A stretch of DNA of 64,000 bases from JAHCHG01 sp041745765 (GTDB lineage Bacteria > Acidobacteriota > Blastocatellia > Pyrinomonadales > Pyrinomonadaceae): positions 1 to 64,000 of the forward strand of contig JBGTIH010000048.1 of the NCBI GenBank assembly GCA_041745765.1, written 5' to 3'. Below, in pieces: positions 63,544 to 64,000 of the stretch; position 1 is the first letter of the stretch, and each line of letters starts with the position of its first letter. A program made the translations under genes and the position numbers. Below the pieces are notes generated by a model. It worked only from the letters and a program-made list of their open reading frames with translations, searched no databases and was not told the DNA's origin.

Positions 63544-64000
63544 ATGAGCAATAATCAGTCAATAAAAACGAAAAAAACAATGTCACCGGATTGGTTTTTG
63601 AAAGGGGTTTTGACGAAAATCGGTGAGACTTTTGACCGTTTAACCGGCAGAAACTGGAAACCTTCAAGCAGTCTGGCAACGAGTGAATTGATTGAAAGAA
63701 TCAAATTACTGCTCGATGCCGAAGTTAGAGATTCCGGCAAAGACGGAAAATTCGTTCCGCATAATATCAAGCTGAAAATGCAATGGGATAAATTTTCGAC
63801 CGATTCCGATAAAGCGATAGATTTGCTCAAAAACGAACTTCACATCGCCGCGATTGACCACATAAACGATAGACGTTATTACACTTACGCACCGATAAAT
63901 ATCGAAATAAAGCCTGATTATTTCACCGAAGGTGTAAAACTTCTGGCGAGTTTTGATAAATTTGACGAAGAAGAACGCGAAGTTGCCGTCAATGTAACTC
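63544..64000 (+). CDS. FhaA-like N-domain protein, cut by right edge
   Basis: From ATG 63544 the plus frame is open to the window end (152 codons). It shares the layout of the FHA protein at 55204: L-I-E-R-I-K-L-L-L-D-A-E-V-R-D-S, P-H-N-I-K-L-K-M-Q-W, Y-Y-T-Y-A-P-I-N-I-E-I-K. The end, where an FHA domain would be expected, is outside the window. It is divergent from the pilin operon. Not reported in the reading frames because it is incomplete; start chosen as the first ATG after stops. Confidence 0.65.
   Translation, partial: MSNNQSIKTKKTMSPDWFLKGVLTKIGETFDRLTGRNWKPSSSLATSELIERIKLLLDAEVRDSGKDGKFVPHNIKLKMQWDKFSTDSDKAIDLLKNELHIAAIDHINDRRYYTYAPINIEIKPDYFTEGVKLLASFDKFDEEEREVAVNVT

Overview
The window comes from an AT-rich, Gram-negative-type bacterium. 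I infer Acidobacteriota, probably the Blastocatellia/Pyrinomonadaceae side, from several features together: a diheme 'reaction-centre cytochrome c subunit family' protein, TonB-like proteins with zinc ribbons or lipoboxes, Ser/Thr kinases with TPR or SH3 domains, FHA proteins, menaquinone methylation, minor-pilin operons and a high load of palindromic intergenic repeats. No rRNA, tRNA, CRISPR array or complete phage was seen. Most genes lie on the minus strand and most of the window is chromosomal housekeeping and metabolism. A transposase N-terminus is cut by the left edge and an FHA-type protein by the right edge.

Region 1 to 24 kb is metabolic. A reductive pyrimidine (uracil/thymine) degradation set is scattered here: NCS1 nucleobase permease, dihydropyrimidinase, class III omega-aminotransferase and CoA-acylating (methyl)malonate-semialdehyde dehydrogenase. 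It is interrupted by a SNF2 helicase, a protein with an InsA-like zinc ribbon and five HNH-associated repeats, an AI-2E family exporter and a BrnT/BrnA-type toxin-antitoxin pair whose toxin is frameshifted. Between the HNH-repeat gene and dihydropyrimidinase are two gene ruins: the 3' end of a second dihydropyrimidinase, and a TPR Ser/Thr kinase that has lost almost all of its kinase domain. Next comes a 5-oxoprolinase cluster (pxpB, pxpC, pxpA) with a YcsG-like Nramp transporter and an ABC ATPase. A gamma-glutamyltransferase further right (48.6-50.4 kb) fits the same glutathione/5-oxoproline economy.

Region 24 to 37 kb holds a 1208-residue patatin-like protein whose active site is split by a multi-TM membrane domain, two oligopeptide-type ABC permeases, ubiE, an M16-like protein without the zinc motif, a zinc-ribbon TonB protein with a near-consensus promoter, an MscS channel fused to a cyclic-nucleotide-binding domain, and an atypical Nramp transporter. 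The last two genes are bracketed by two copies of a 194-bp repeat with inverted ends.

Region 37 to 53 kb holds aconitase, a thioesterase-pyrophosphatase pair, several zinc-ribbon membrane proteins, a CrtC/AttH-like protein, lipoproteins, ggt and a gingipain-like C25 protease. The stretch from 53.2 to 54.3 kb is nearly gene-free and contains a hairpin and tiny ORFs.

Region 55 to 64 kb pairs an FHA protein and a Ser/Thr kinase with a minor-pilin operon (FimT/PilE-, PilV-, PilW- and PilX-like). The last protein is unusually large and has EF-hand-like calcium loops. A second FhaA-like gene is divergent from the operon and runs off the right edge. All functional calls come from motif recognition by eye; none was tested with a database search.
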